A stretch of DNA of 42,625 bases from Armatimonadota bacterium (GTDB taxonomy: Bacteria; Armatimonadota; Zipacnadia; JAUWAU01), in contig JAUWAU010000047.1 in NCBI GenBank assembly GCA_030601885.1, positions 1 to 42,625 on the forward strand, given 5' to 3'. The position numbers and the translations under genes were made by a program. Positions 7,452 to 14,591 of the stretch are shown piece after piece. Below the pieces are notes generated by a model. It saw only the letters and a program-made list of their open reading frames with translations. It made no database searches and was not told the DNA's origin. Positions within the stretch are counted from its first letter, which is position 1; each line of letters begins with the position of its first letter.

Positions 7452-8389
7452 GCTGGTTGACCAAGCTTGGCAAGAGAATCATCGAGGGCGACCAGTGCTG
7501 CCCGGACACTCCTGCCGAGTGCTGTCCGGATGTTTCTGCCGATCGCCGTGGCCCGGCAACCCAGACTGCCGAGTCGATCAAGGAGGCGGTCCGGCAGAGC
7601 TACGCCGACCTCGTCAGGGCACGGCGCGCGGACTGCTGCGGTGGTCCCGGCGAAACGGTGGCGGAGCCTGCATGCTACAGCGCCGAGCAACTCGCGAGCG
7701 TCCCCGAGGACATGCGCGGGACCACGTTCGGATGCGGGAATCCCGTCGCCTTCGCCGATGTTGAGGCGGGTGACGTCGTTCTCGATATTGGGTCCGGAGC
7801 TGGGCTCGACGCCCTTCTCGCCGCGCACAAGGTAGGACCTCAGGGCAAGGTGATAGGGCTTGACATGACTCCGGAGATGATAGAGACCGCTCGCGACAAC
7901 GCCCGCCGCGCTGGGGTCGCGAACGTGGAGTTCCGCCTCGGAGACGCTGAGGGGATGCCCGTCGAGGATGCGTCGTGCGACTGGATCATATCCAACTGCG
8001 TCATCAACCTGGCGCCGGACAAGCGCAAGGCCTTCGCCCAGGCATTCCGCGTCCTCAGGCCCGGCGGACGGCTCATGATCTCTGACATCGTAACCCACGA
8101 CCTGCCGGCCCGCATCCGCCAGCATATGGGAGCGTGGGTCGGGTGCATCGGCGGCGCGCTGGAGGAAGAGGAATATCTCGAGGCGATCCGAGGAGCCGGG
8201 TTCCAGGACGTGCGGGTGGTCGGCAAGGTAACATACGACGAAGAGTCGGCAAGGGGCATGGTGGGCTGCTGCTGCTCGTCGGAGGGGGCGAGCGAGAGAG
8301 CGTCCGAGTCGGCAGAGCTGGCACGCGAGCTCGCGGGGCGCATGAGCTCGGTGCGCGTCTCCGCCGTGAAGCCTTTGCTGGAGGAGTGA
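7448..8389 (+). CDS. arsM: ArsM, As(III) S-adenosylmethionine methyltransferase with CCPD repeats
   Basis: ArsM methylates trivalent arsenic using SAM. Motif I is VLDIGSGAGLDA at 111-122. The arsenic-binding cysteines correspond to C184 (SNCVINL) and C233 (VGCIGGAL), with C76 and C96 (FGCGNP) in the N-terminal region. The length of 313 residues fits bacterial ArsM with a cysteine-rich tail (C274-C276). An unusual feature lies at residues 16-31: two tandem octads QCCPDTPA and ECCPDVSA. These have the same pattern as the repeat that makes up most of the next gene's product. CC pairs also occur at C63-C64. The start overlaps the marR stop. Intracellular methylation is known for the family; the role of the octads is unknown. 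Confidence 0.94.
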   Translation: MSWLTKLGKRIIEGDQCCPDTPAECCPDVSADRRGPATQTAESIKEAVRQSYADLVRARRADCCGGPGETVAEPACYSAEQLASVPEDMRGTTFGCGNPVAFADVEAGDVVLDIGSGAGLDALLAAHKVGPQGKVIGLDMTPEMIETARDNARRAGVANVEFRLGDAEGMPVEDASCDWIISNCVINLAPDKRKAFAQAFRVLRPGGRLMISDIVTHDLPARIRQHMGAWVGCIGGALEEEEYLEAIRGAGFQDVRVVGKVTYDEESARGMVGCCCSSEGASERASESAELARELAGRMSSVRVSAVKPLLEE

Positions 8390-8393
8390 GATC

Positions 8394-9077
8394 ATGGCCA
8401 GAAAACTGAGAGTTGCAGGCTTCGCCATCGTGCTGTTGGCGGCTGCTGGGCTTGTGGTGTGGGGGCTCCACGGGGGGATGGCGTCCTCAACCCGTGGGCC
8501 GGCACAGCCAGTCGTCGCTGCCGCCGATCCACAAGGCCCAAGCTCATGCGAGACGGCGTTGGGCCTCGCGCCCGGGGTCATCGAGGTGAGTTCCCGCGCC
8601 GATGCTCCCGGCCGCGGCCGCGACAACACTGCGGCCGGCGGTGGCGCGCAGGCTCCGGACGACTGCTGCCCGGGCGTTCCGCCGGACTGCTGCCCGGACC
8701 CGTCCGCCGATTGCTGCCCGGACGCTGCGGACGACTGCTGCCCGGACCCGTCCGCCGACTGCTGTCCGGACCCGTCCGGCGATTGTTGCCCGGACGATTC
8801 GGCCGATTGTTGCCCGGGCGCTGCGGACGACTGCTGCCCGGGCGTTCCGCCGGACTGCTGCCCGGACCCGTCCGCCGACTGCTGTCCGGACGCTCCCGCC
8901 GACTGCTGCCCGGACGCTCCCGCCGGCTGCTGCCCGGACGCTGCGGACGACTGCTGCCCGGACCCGTCCGCCGATTGTTGCCCGGACGCTCCCGCCGACT
9001 GCTGCCCGATCGGCCCGGGCCACTGCTGCAGTCCGGATGCGGCAGACGAGATGGAGGCCGCCCGGCGGGACGTATGA
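8394..9077 (+). CDS. Secreted DCCPxxxx octapeptide-repeat protein, candidate metal(loid)-binding
   Basis: I do not recognise a family for this 227-residue protein. It has an N-terminal signal or anchor (MARKLR, then VAGFAIVLLAAAGLVVWG). A linker runs to about residue 89. From residue 90 to 209 there are 15 consecutive octapeptides, mostly DCCPDPSA, DCCPDAPA, DCCPDAAD or DCCPGVPP, followed by a partial sixteenth (HCCS). That gives 16 vicinal cysteine pairs, 32 cysteines in about 124 residues. Each pair could bind one soft metal ion such as Hg(II), As(III) or methylated forms; this is inference. GGAGGAG precedes the ATG, overlapping the end of arsM. The 24-base period is also visible in the DNA. 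The signal region is similar at DNA level to that of the gene at 9126. Confidence 0.85.
   Translation: MARKLRVAGFAIVLLAAAGLVVWGLHGGMASSTRGPAQPVVAAADPQGPSSCETALGLAPGVIEVSSRADAPGRGRDNTAAGGGAQAPDDCCPGVPPDCCPDPSADCCPDAADDCCPDPSADCCPDPSGDCCPDDSADCCPGAADDCCPGVPPDCCPDPSADCCPDAPADCCPDAPAGCCPDAADDCCPDPSADCCPDAPADCCPIGPGHCCSPDAADEMEAARRDV
8661..9032 (+). repeat. 24-bp tandem repeat array encoding DCCPxxxx units
   Basis: Fifteen complete 24-base units run from 8661 to 9020, with a partial unit to 9032. The core GACTGCTGCCCGGAC recurs with synonymous changes (TGT/TGC, GAT/GAC). Units differ mainly in the last four codons, so the array is old enough to have diverged but was built by tandem duplication. 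Two related units lie in arsM near 7493-7540. Confidence 0.9.
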
Positions 9078-9120
9078 GCTGGGTGCGCGTCTGTGCGGTG
9101 AAGCCTCTGCCGGAGGAGTG
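9068..9120 (+). pseudogene. Duplicated fragment of the arsM 3' end
   Basis: The frame starting with ATG at 9075 reads MSWVRVCAVKPLPEE and a stop. The end of arsM reads MSSVRVSAVKPLLEE and a stop. The match continues past both stops: each is followed by a start codon for a similar hydrophobic leader (genes at 8394 and 9126). So this is a leftover of a tandem duplication. It overlaps the last codons of the repeat protein in another frame and provides the GGAGGAG ribosome-binding site for the next gene. Confidence 0.75.
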
Positions 9121-9125
9121 AAATC

Positions 9126-9662
9126 ATGGCGGGAAAAGCGAAAATCGCGGCATTCGCCATCGTGATGTTGGCGGCAGTTGGGCTCCTGAGTCGCGGGCTT
9201 CATGGAACGGCCCCGTTCTCAACGCATACGGCGGATCAAGGAGCGCCCGAGGGTACTTGCCCATACGGCGATGCCGGGTGTGGCACGGCGTCGGATTTCG
9301 TGCCGGGACTGAGTGCATTGATCGGCGAGAGGGACTTCGTGTTCGTCATCCTCCCGGGCGAGAGCCAAGAGTGCGCCGAGGCTGTCCGGAACGTGGTTGA
9401 CGGCGCGTTGGCGAAGATCTCCGCGCGCGGCGTATCGGCAGCATCTTTGGCCTTGGGGAAGGACGTGGACGGTCACGCGGAGCTCGTGGGCAACTTCGCC
9501 ATCGAGTCATTCCCCAGCGTCATCGCCGTAGGCCGCGGACACCGGGCTGCAGCCGTGTCGGACGACATCACCGAGGCGAAGCTGCTCCGCGCCTTTGTCG
9601 TGGCATCCACCCGGGCCTCGTGCTGCGGGCCGGGCTGTGCTCCTTCGGCGTGCGATCAGTGA
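9126..9662 (+). CDS. Secreted thioredoxin-like protein with cysteine-rich tail
   Basis: This 178-residue protein begins with a signal or anchor (MAGKAK, then IAAFAIVMLAAVGLL). A region of about 100 residues with a thioredoxin-like pattern follows (FVFVILPG..., ..., IESFPSVIAVGRG), where P130 would be the cis-proline. The usual CXXC active site is not seen; C83 is alone in GESQECAEAV. The C-terminus has SCCGPGC and a further cysteine (C166, C167, C171, C176). It may be a redox or metalloid-binding partner of the CcdA-like protein encoded next. The start is supported by GGAGGAG at 9113-9119. Its signal region is a diverged tandem copy of that of the gene at 8394. Confidence 0.75.
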   Translation: MAGKAKIAAFAIVMLAAVGLLSRGLHGTAPFSTHTADQGAPEGTCPYGDAGCGTASDFVPGLSALIGERDFVFVILPGESQECAEAVRNVVDGALAKISARGVSAASLALGKDVDGHAELVGNFAIESFPSVIAVGRGHRAAAVSDDITEAKLLRAFVVASTRASCCGPGCAPSACDQ

Positions 9663-9675
9663 CCCGCTGGGCGAG

Positions 9676-10368
9676 ATGCAGGATTGGGTAACGCAGGTTC
9701 TTGAATCACCTCAGTTCACGTTGGCCGTGTTGCCGGCTGCAGTCCTCCTCGGGCTGCTGGCGGCCGCGAGCTCGTGCTGCAGCATCCCCGCGCTGGGGGC
9801 CATTGTCGGGTATTCGGGCAGTCGTGAGGACATGAGTCGGCGTGCCACGATGCTCGCCGGGCTCTTCTTCATGGTGGGGACCATCATTGCGCTTGCCGCT
9901 CTGGGAGGAGTAGCGGGCTTCGTCAGCCAGATGGCGGGGACTGCCCTGGGGCGGTACTGGAAGATCTTCGCCGGCCTCGCCATGATTTTGTTTGGCCTCG
10001 CGGCGCTGAATCTGGTCCCATTCAAACTGCCAAGTGTCACCCTTACAGGACGGGCCGTCCCCGGAGGACCTCTCGGGGCGGCGCTGTTCGGCTTGGTGGT
10101 GGGCGGTTCCGCGACTGCCTGCTCGGCAGGCTGTAATCCGGTCCTTCCCGTTGCGCTGGGGATCGCCACCTTGCAGGGGCACACGCTGTGGGGGGCAGCC
10201 ATCCTGGGCGCCTTCGCCGTCGGGTTCAGCCTGCCCTTGACAGCGATCCTCCTGGGACTGTCCTTCGGCAAATCAGCCCTCAAGGCACAGAAGGCGACCA
10301 CCGTAATCCGAATCACCGGCGGCGTGCTGCTTGTCGGCGTCGGCTTCTACTTGCTGGCAACCGTGTAA
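9676..10368 (+). CDS. CcdA/ArsG-like membrane protein
   Basis: The product is about 230 residues with roughly six hydrophobic helices and belongs to the CcdA/DsbD transmembrane superfamily. That family passes thiol reducing equivalents across the membrane. A related arsenic-linked subgroup, ArsG, is annotated as an organoarsenical permease. Cysteines sit in two helices in family-like positions: C34-C35 (ASSCCSIPAL) and C149/C153 (ATACSAGCNPVLPV). I chose the ATG at 9676, 13 bases after the preceding stop; the open frame upstream overlaps the thioredoxin-like gene. It ends the cluster that starts at hgcA. Whether it carries electrons or exports metalloid cannot be decided from sequence. Confidence 0.82.
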   Translation: MQDWVTQVLESPQFTLAVLPAAVLLGLLAAASSCCSIPALGAIVGYSGSREDMSRRATMLAGLFFMVGTIIALAALGGVAGFVSQMAGTALGRYWKIFAGLAMILFGLAALNLVPFKLPSVTLTGRAVPGGPLGAALFGLVVGGSATACSAGCNPVLPVALGIATLQGHTLWGAAILGAFAVGFSLPLTAILLGLSFGKSALKAQKATTVIRITGGVLLVGVGFYLLATV

Positions 10369-10572
10369 GCGTCGCTTGGCCCACTGTAGGCGAGCAAGGA
10401 CCGGAGGTCCTCAGAGCACCTGTGGCTCGCCACGTGGTGGTTAGGGCTGGGAACCCAGTGAGCTCCTCCCACCTCGGCCTGGCGGGCACAGGTCCCCGCG
10501 CTACAACGCCACCGCAGCCCACGCGACCAGCAGAGCCCCGAATCTGGATGCTGCCGTCCTTCCTCCGGAGGC
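10369..10572. other. Gap with degenerate palindromes between the hgc/ars cluster and fur
   Basis: No convincing gene lies here. Small palindromes are visible, such as AGGACC/GGTCCT around 10397-10411 and CTGGG/CCCAG near 10448-10460. They look like decayed relatives of the paired-hairpin repeats elsewhere. One of them may end the upstream transcript. Confidence 0.4.
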
Positions 10573-10620
10573 TTGACTTTTAAGCGTTGCGGGCCGATAA
10601 TAAAAGTGAGAATCAATCGC
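10573..10620 (+). promoter_or_regulatory. Promoter for fur with Fur-box-like half site
   Basis: TTGACT at 10573-10578 and GATAAT at 10596-10601 are 17 bases apart. Immediately downstream, AAAAGTGAGAATCAATC contains TGAGAAT, a good match to a Fur half site (TGATAAT), but the other half is poor. Iron-dependent autoregulation of the fur-feoB-dtxR unit would fit this. Confidence 0.55.
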
Positions 10621-10666
10621 AAGAAGCGCCCCGGCAGACACAGCTGTGGGGCGGAGTTATGCTGTG

Positions 10667-11167
10667 ATGCGGCCAATGGCAAATAGACAGACGGCGGAGG
10701 CAGTACACCAAGCGCTGAGCGGCATGGGACTGCGTATCACCCGCCAGCGACTCGCCATAGGCGCAGCCCTTCTTGCAGCTCCGGGCCATGTAACCGCTGA
10801 GGAGCTGCACCATACACTCGCCGAGACCGGCACGCGCATCGGCTTGGCCACCGTGTACCGGACGTTGAGCCTGCTGTGCGACTGCGGCCTGGCAGCGAGG
10901 CGGCGCTTCGGCGCCAGCACCTTCCGCTTCGAGCCCATCCACCAACGCCGTCACCACGACCATCTCGTGTGCATACGGTGCGGCAAGGTGGCGGAGTTTG
11001 AGCGCCCGGAGATCGAGCAACTGCAGCGGCGAGTCTTCGAGGAGAACGATTTCCTCGTCCACAGCCACCGGTTAGAGCTATACGGGATCTGCGCAGCGTG
11101 TCAGAGCAGGTCCCGTTCGCGCTCGGGCGGGGACGACCACAGGGCAGCGGCGATGCCGGTGAAGTGA
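10667..11167 (+). CDS. fur: Fur-family transcriptional regulator
   Basis: This Fur-family metal-dependent repressor has about 166 residues. The winged helix is at roughly 20-85, with RITRQRLAI and the IGLATVYRTLSLL recognition helix. Metal and structural sites are visible: HHDH at 96-99, C102-x2-C105 and C142-x2-C145. It might sense iron or peroxide; the adjacent feoB and DtxR-like genes favour iron. Alternative starts are the GTG at 10646 and the ATG at 10676. The C-terminal tail is rich in serine and arginine. feoB begins four bases after the stop. Confidence 0.9.
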   Translation: MRPMANRQTAEAVHQALSGMGLRITRQRLAIGAALLAAPGHVTAEELHHTLAETGTRIGLATVYRTLSLLCDCGLAARRRFGASTFRFEPIHQRRHHDHLVCIRCGKVAEFERPEIEQLQRRVFEENDFLVHSHRLELYGICAACQSRSRSRSGGDDHRAAAMPVK

Positions 11168-11171
11168 GCCA

Positions 11172-13241
11172 ATGGTTAGAGGCTCCGCAGTGGGCAAGGA
11201 CCGGAAAGCGGGATGCGACGATCCCGCGGAGGGTCGCGTGTACTCCGCCGGGCATCCCACGTCATACAGGGATGGCCCGCAACCGCCGGCAGCACGTCGC
11301 ATGCTGCTGGCCGGCAACGTGAACGTCGGCAAGAGCGTCATCTTCCGGCGCCTGTGCCCCCGCAACGCTCGTCAGAACGACTCCGCTCGCGCGGCGTCCG
11401 GGCCCGCGTGCGGCGAGGTGCGCGGCCAAGACATCGAACTGCTGGACGTGCCCGGCACCTGCAGCATCTTCGCCCAGCACGAGGACGACGCTGCTTCCAG
11501 AGATGTCATCCTCTCGGGCCGCGCCGATAGCATCCTCTTCGTGGCCGACGGGAAGAACTTGCGGCGATCGCTCACCCTCGCCCTCCAGTGTGCCGAATAC
11601 GGGCTCCCAATGGTCATCGACATCAACATGATGGACGATGCCATCCAGCGGGGCATCGCCATCGACGCCGACGGCCTTAGCAGCATCCTCGGGGTGCCCG
11701 TAAGCAGTACGGTGGCCAGTGAAGGACAGGGGATACCTGCTCTGAGACGGGCGCTTCCCCGGGCAGCCGTTCCGGAGCGACTCGTGCGCTATCCGCAGGA
11801 AGTACAGGAAGCGCTGGATTCGCTGGCCAGTGCGCTGGCCGACACGGGTCTTCCCGTGAGGGCCACGGCGCTGCTGCTGCTGGCAGGCGATGAGCATACC
11901 AAGCGCTTCGTCGCACGACGAGTTGCTCCCGAGAAGCTGCGCCTCATCGAATCGATGGCAAACGATGCGCAGCGACATTCGCAGCGGCCACTCGGCGTTG
12001 TCCTCACCGAGCAGTACACGCGCGCCGCGGAGCGCATTGCGGACCAGGTGCGCAGCGTCGAAGCGCCGGTCTCCGCCCCGTTCGCGGGGCGCCTCGGCGT
12101 CTGGTGCCGGGAAGTGCCAACGGGCGTGCCGATTTTCATGCTCGTCGTGGCGACGATGTATCTCTTCGTGGGGAGATTCGGCGCACAGTACCTGGTGGGC
12201 ATATTCGAGGGACGGCTCTTCGGGGACAAGATCATCCCCTGGACAGCCAAAGCATGCAGCGTCATCCCGTGGGAATTCGTCCGACGGGCCATCGTGGGCG
12301 ATCCGCAAGCGCCACGGGGCGATTTCGGGCTGGTGAGCATTGGGCTCACCTTGGCCCTCGGCATCGTCATGCCCGTGCTCTTCACGTTTTTCCTATTCTC
12401 CGGCTTTCTCGAGGAGTCCGGGTACCTGCCACGGCTGTCGGTCCTGTTGGATCGGGTCTTTCGCAAGATCGGCATGAACGGCAAGGCGGTGCTGCCCATC
12501 ATCATGGGATTTAGCTGCATCACCATGGCGATTCTGACCACGCGGATGCTGGATACCCGCGCCCAGCGCAACATCGCCACACTGCTGCTCATCCTCGGTA
12601 TACCGTGCGCCCCATTGCTCGGCGTTATGTTGGTATTGCTGGCAGATATGGCCTGGTATGCCTATGTCACGATCTTCGGCATCATCGCCCTGCAGATCAT
12701 TCTCGTAGGCTACGTGGCGAGCAAGCTCTCCCGTGCCCGGCGCTCACCCCTGATCCTGGAGCTTCCGGAGATGCGCATCCCGAGGCTCAGGAGCATCATC
12801 GCAAGGGCCATATGGCGCACCGGCCTGTTCCTGCGGGAGGCCGTCCCGATGTTTCTGCTGGCCACCTTTGCGCTGTTCTTGCTGAGCGAAGCAGGGGCAC
12901 TGGACGTGCTTGAGCGGGCGGGACAGCCCGTGCTCGAGCGGTTCGTCGGCGTTCCCGCCGAGACGATCAACGTCTTCCTCATGTCGGCCGTACGACGCGA
13001 AGCCGGGGTTGCACTGCTCAAGGGATTTGCCGATCGAGGAATGCTGGACGACGTGCAGACTGTCGTGGCGCTCCTGGTAATGACCTTCTTGACGCCGTGC
13101 GTTAACGCCCTCCTCGTGATCGTCAAGGAGCGCGGGCTCAAGGTGGCGGTGGCCATCGGCGCCTTCGTGATGCCGTACGCTCTCATCGTTGGCGCACTCG
13201 TGAACGCGGTGTGCCGAGCTTTCAACGTGCATTTCCGCTAA
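11172..13241 (+). CDS. feoB: FeoB-type ferrous iron transporter, variant gate motif
   Basis: FeoB imports Fe(II) through the inner membrane using an N-terminal G-protein domain. G1 is AGNVNVGKS at about 47-55, G3 is DVPGT and G4 is NMMD. Eight or so membrane helices follow from about residue 320. In place of the common GFGCNVPA and SCGARLPV gate motifs it has GFSCITMAILTTR and LGIPCAPLLGVM, a known alternative FeoB type with an IPC motif. The 689-residue length is normal. About 40 residues precede the P loop, more than usual; an ATG at 11301 would remove them. It sits between fur and a DtxR-FeoA gene, with short spacing, so all three likely form an operon. Confidence 0.9.
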   Translation: MVRGSAVGKDRKAGCDDPAEGRVYSAGHPTSYRDGPQPPAARRMLLAGNVNVGKSVIFRRLCPRNARQNDSARAASGPACGEVRGQDIELLDVPGTCSIFAQHEDDAASRDVILSGRADSILFVADGKNLRRSLTLALQCAEYGLPMVIDINMMDDAIQRGIAIDADGLSSILGVPVSSTVASEGQGIPALRRALPRAAVPERLVRYPQEVQEALDSLASALADTGLPVRATALLLLAGDEHTKRFVARRVAPEKLRLIESMANDAQRHSQRPLGVVLTEQYTRAAERIADQVRSVEAPVSAPFAGRLGVWCREVPTGVPIFMLVVATMYLFVGRFGAQYLVGIFEGRLFGDKIIPWTAKACSVIPWEFVRRAIVGDPQAPRGDFGLVSIGLTLALGIVMPVLFTFFLFSGFLEESGYLPRLSVLLDRVFRKIGMNGKAVLPIIMGFSCITMAILTTRMLDTRAQRNIATLLLILGIPCAPLLGVMLVLLADMAWYAYVTIFGIIALQIILVGYVASKLSRARRSPLILELPEMRIPRLRSIIARAIWRTGLFLREAVPMFLLATFALFLLSEAGALDVLERAGQPVLERFVGVPAETINVFLMSAVRREAGVALLKGFADRGMLDDVQTVVALLVMTFLTPCVNALLVIVKERGLKVAVAIGAFVMPYALIVGALVNAVCRAFNVHFR

Positions 13242-13253
13242 GGGAAGCAAGCG

Positions 13254-14009
13254 ATGCCCATTCCCTCAGAAGAAAGCATCGAGGAGGTCCTCGAAGCCGT
13301 ATGGATGGGAAGGGAGCGCGATGACTGCTCGAGGCACACCATCGAGCGCCTGTGTCACGCGCCGCTGACTCAGGAGCTTCTTGACGCGCTGCAGGAGCGG
13401 GAACTGATCCGGATACGTGACGATACGATCCATCTCACGCCTGCCGGCGAGGAGCACGCGCGGGCCGTCATTCGACGCCACCGTCTGGGCGAAGCGCTCG
13501 TCGCACATGTGCTGAGAATGGGCGAGAACGAGGTGGAGAGCGTCGCGTGCGCCTTCGAGCACGCCGTATTGCCCGAAGTGGAGGAGAGCATTTGCACGCT
13601 CCTGGGGCATCCCACGCACTGCCCGCACGGTGCGCCCATCCCGCCCGGGCCCTGCTGCAAAGAGGCGAAGCACGTCGTTGACAGGACGGTCGTGAGCGTG
13701 CGCGAGCTGCGCCCGGGCGACCGAGGCAAGATCGCCTACATCAGGGCTACACATCGCGATCGTCTCCATCGCCTGACGGCCTTCGGCGTCAATCCGGGCA
13801 CGACGGTGGAAGTGCATCAAAAGTTCCCCGCCGTCGTGCTGCGCTTGGAGAACACGGAACTCGCGCTCGATTCGGAGATAGCCAACGACATATTCGTGTG
13901 GCCATTGACGCCGCTGGGACAGGCGAAGCCGGCGCCGCGAGGGCCACGAGGGCCGCATCGTGGCCGCCACAGACGACGCTGGCGATTCCCCTGGGCACGT
14001 CGCGGCTGA
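13254..14009 (+). CDS. DtxR/IdeR-type regulator fused to FeoA-like domain
   Basis: This 251-residue protein has a DtxR-type winged helix (about 20-75, ending in IHLTPAGEEHARAVIRRHRLGE), a dimerisation/metal domain (CAFEHAVLPEVEESICTLLGHPTHCPHGAPIP) and a C-terminal SH3-like FeoA domain (VSVRELRPGDRGKIAYI to ANDIFVWPL, about 145-220). The last 30 residues are extremely rich in arginine, glycine and proline, which is not typical. It probably represses iron uptake and, as no separate feoA is seen, may also supply the FeoA function to the variant FeoB. AAGGGAAG precedes the ATG, 12 bases after the feoB stop. Confidence 0.87.
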   Translation: MPIPSEESIEEVLEAVWMGRERDDCSRHTIERLCHAPLTQELLDALQERELIRIRDDTIHLTPAGEEHARAVIRRHRLGEALVAHVLRMGENEVESVACAFEHAVLPEVEESICTLLGHPTHCPHGAPIPPGPCCKEAKHVVDRTVVSVRELRPGDRGKIAYIRATHRDRLHRLTAFGVNPGTTVEVHQKFPAVVLRLENTELALDSEIANDIFVWPLTPLGQAKPAPRGPRGPHRGRHRRRWRFPWARRG

Positions 14010-14018
14010 TAACGTCGC

Positions 14019-14048
14019 CGCGCCCCTGCGGCCTGGCACAGGGGCGCG
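14019..14048. terminator. GC-rich hairpin between convergent genes
   Basis: CGCGCCCCTG (14019-14028) and CAGGGGCGCG (14039-14048) form a perfect 10-bp stem with a ten-base loop. It lies just after the DtxR stop and before the end of the opposing lipoprotein gene. It has no T tract, so Rho-independent function is uncertain. Confidence 0.55.
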
Positions 14049-14084
14049 AGCACTGTCCTCAGTTGTGATTGACGCGGCATCGGC

Positions 14085-14591
14085 TCACGGTATGCGCCAG
14101 CTCTTGCCCTTCGAGCTCGCAGCATCCCGTTCATTCCCTGCCGGCGCCCGCCATCGCCGGATGCCCTCCTCCTCGCCTCGTCCGGAGAACCAGTCACCGG
14201 TCTCGAGGGCCCAGATGCGCTCGACGCCCTCCCTGTAGCGCACCACAAGTAGGTAGCGGGCAAAGGGCCGGAGGTAGTTGCCCGGCGCCAGGATGTGCTC
14301 TCCCGTGACACGGTCGTAGTACCTCCTCCCGGCGACGCGCGACAGCTCGTCGCCGTACGCGCGAAAGTCGTCGTCTCTGTCGCGCCAGCGATACAGGCGC
14401 ATCCTCGTCACAGCGTACTTCGCGGCGGGGACGGCAAATAGGGCATCACGGGGCAAGTCGCTGTCATCAGGCTCGGGGAAGTAGCCGAAGAAGCCTCTGG
14501 GGTGGGACGATGACGACCCACCGCCACATCCCGCGAGAAGCCCGGCCATGCCGGCGAGCGCAAAGACTGCGAGCGTCACTTTGGATCGCAT
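14085..14591 (-). CDS. Predicted lipoprotein, unknown function
   Basis: The product is 168 residues. It starts with a clear lipoprotein signal: MRSKVTLAVFALAGMAG, then lipobox LLAGC with C22 as the lipidated cysteine, followed by a glycine/serine stretch. The mature part is rich in arginine, aspartate and aromatic residues (YRWRDRDDDFRAYGDELSRV) and has no fold I recognise. AAGGAG lies upstream of the ATG at 14591. The frame remains open to 14798 but the extension looks non-coding. Confidence 0.7.
   Translation of the reverse strand: MRSKVTLAVFALAGMAGLLAGCGGGSSSSHPRGFFGYFPEPDDSDLPRDALFAVPAAKYAVTRMRLYRWRDRDDDFRAYGDELSRVAGRRYYDRVTGEHILAPGNYLRPFARYLLVVRYREGVERIWALETGDWFSGRGEEEGIRRWRAPAGNERDAASSKGKSWRIP

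Noticed and set aside
8661..9032. 24-bp repeats as a CRISPR or non-coding satellite
   Set aside because: No spacers. Variation is in codon third positions and keeps the reading frame, so it is coding.
7283..9160. 625-residue minus-strand frame with GQQSADGS-like repeats, antisense to marR, arsM and the CC-repeat gene
   Set aside because: It is the mirror of the 24-bp repeat array and runs across four well-supported plus-strand genes with ribosome-binding sites and family motifs. It has no recognisable domain of its own.
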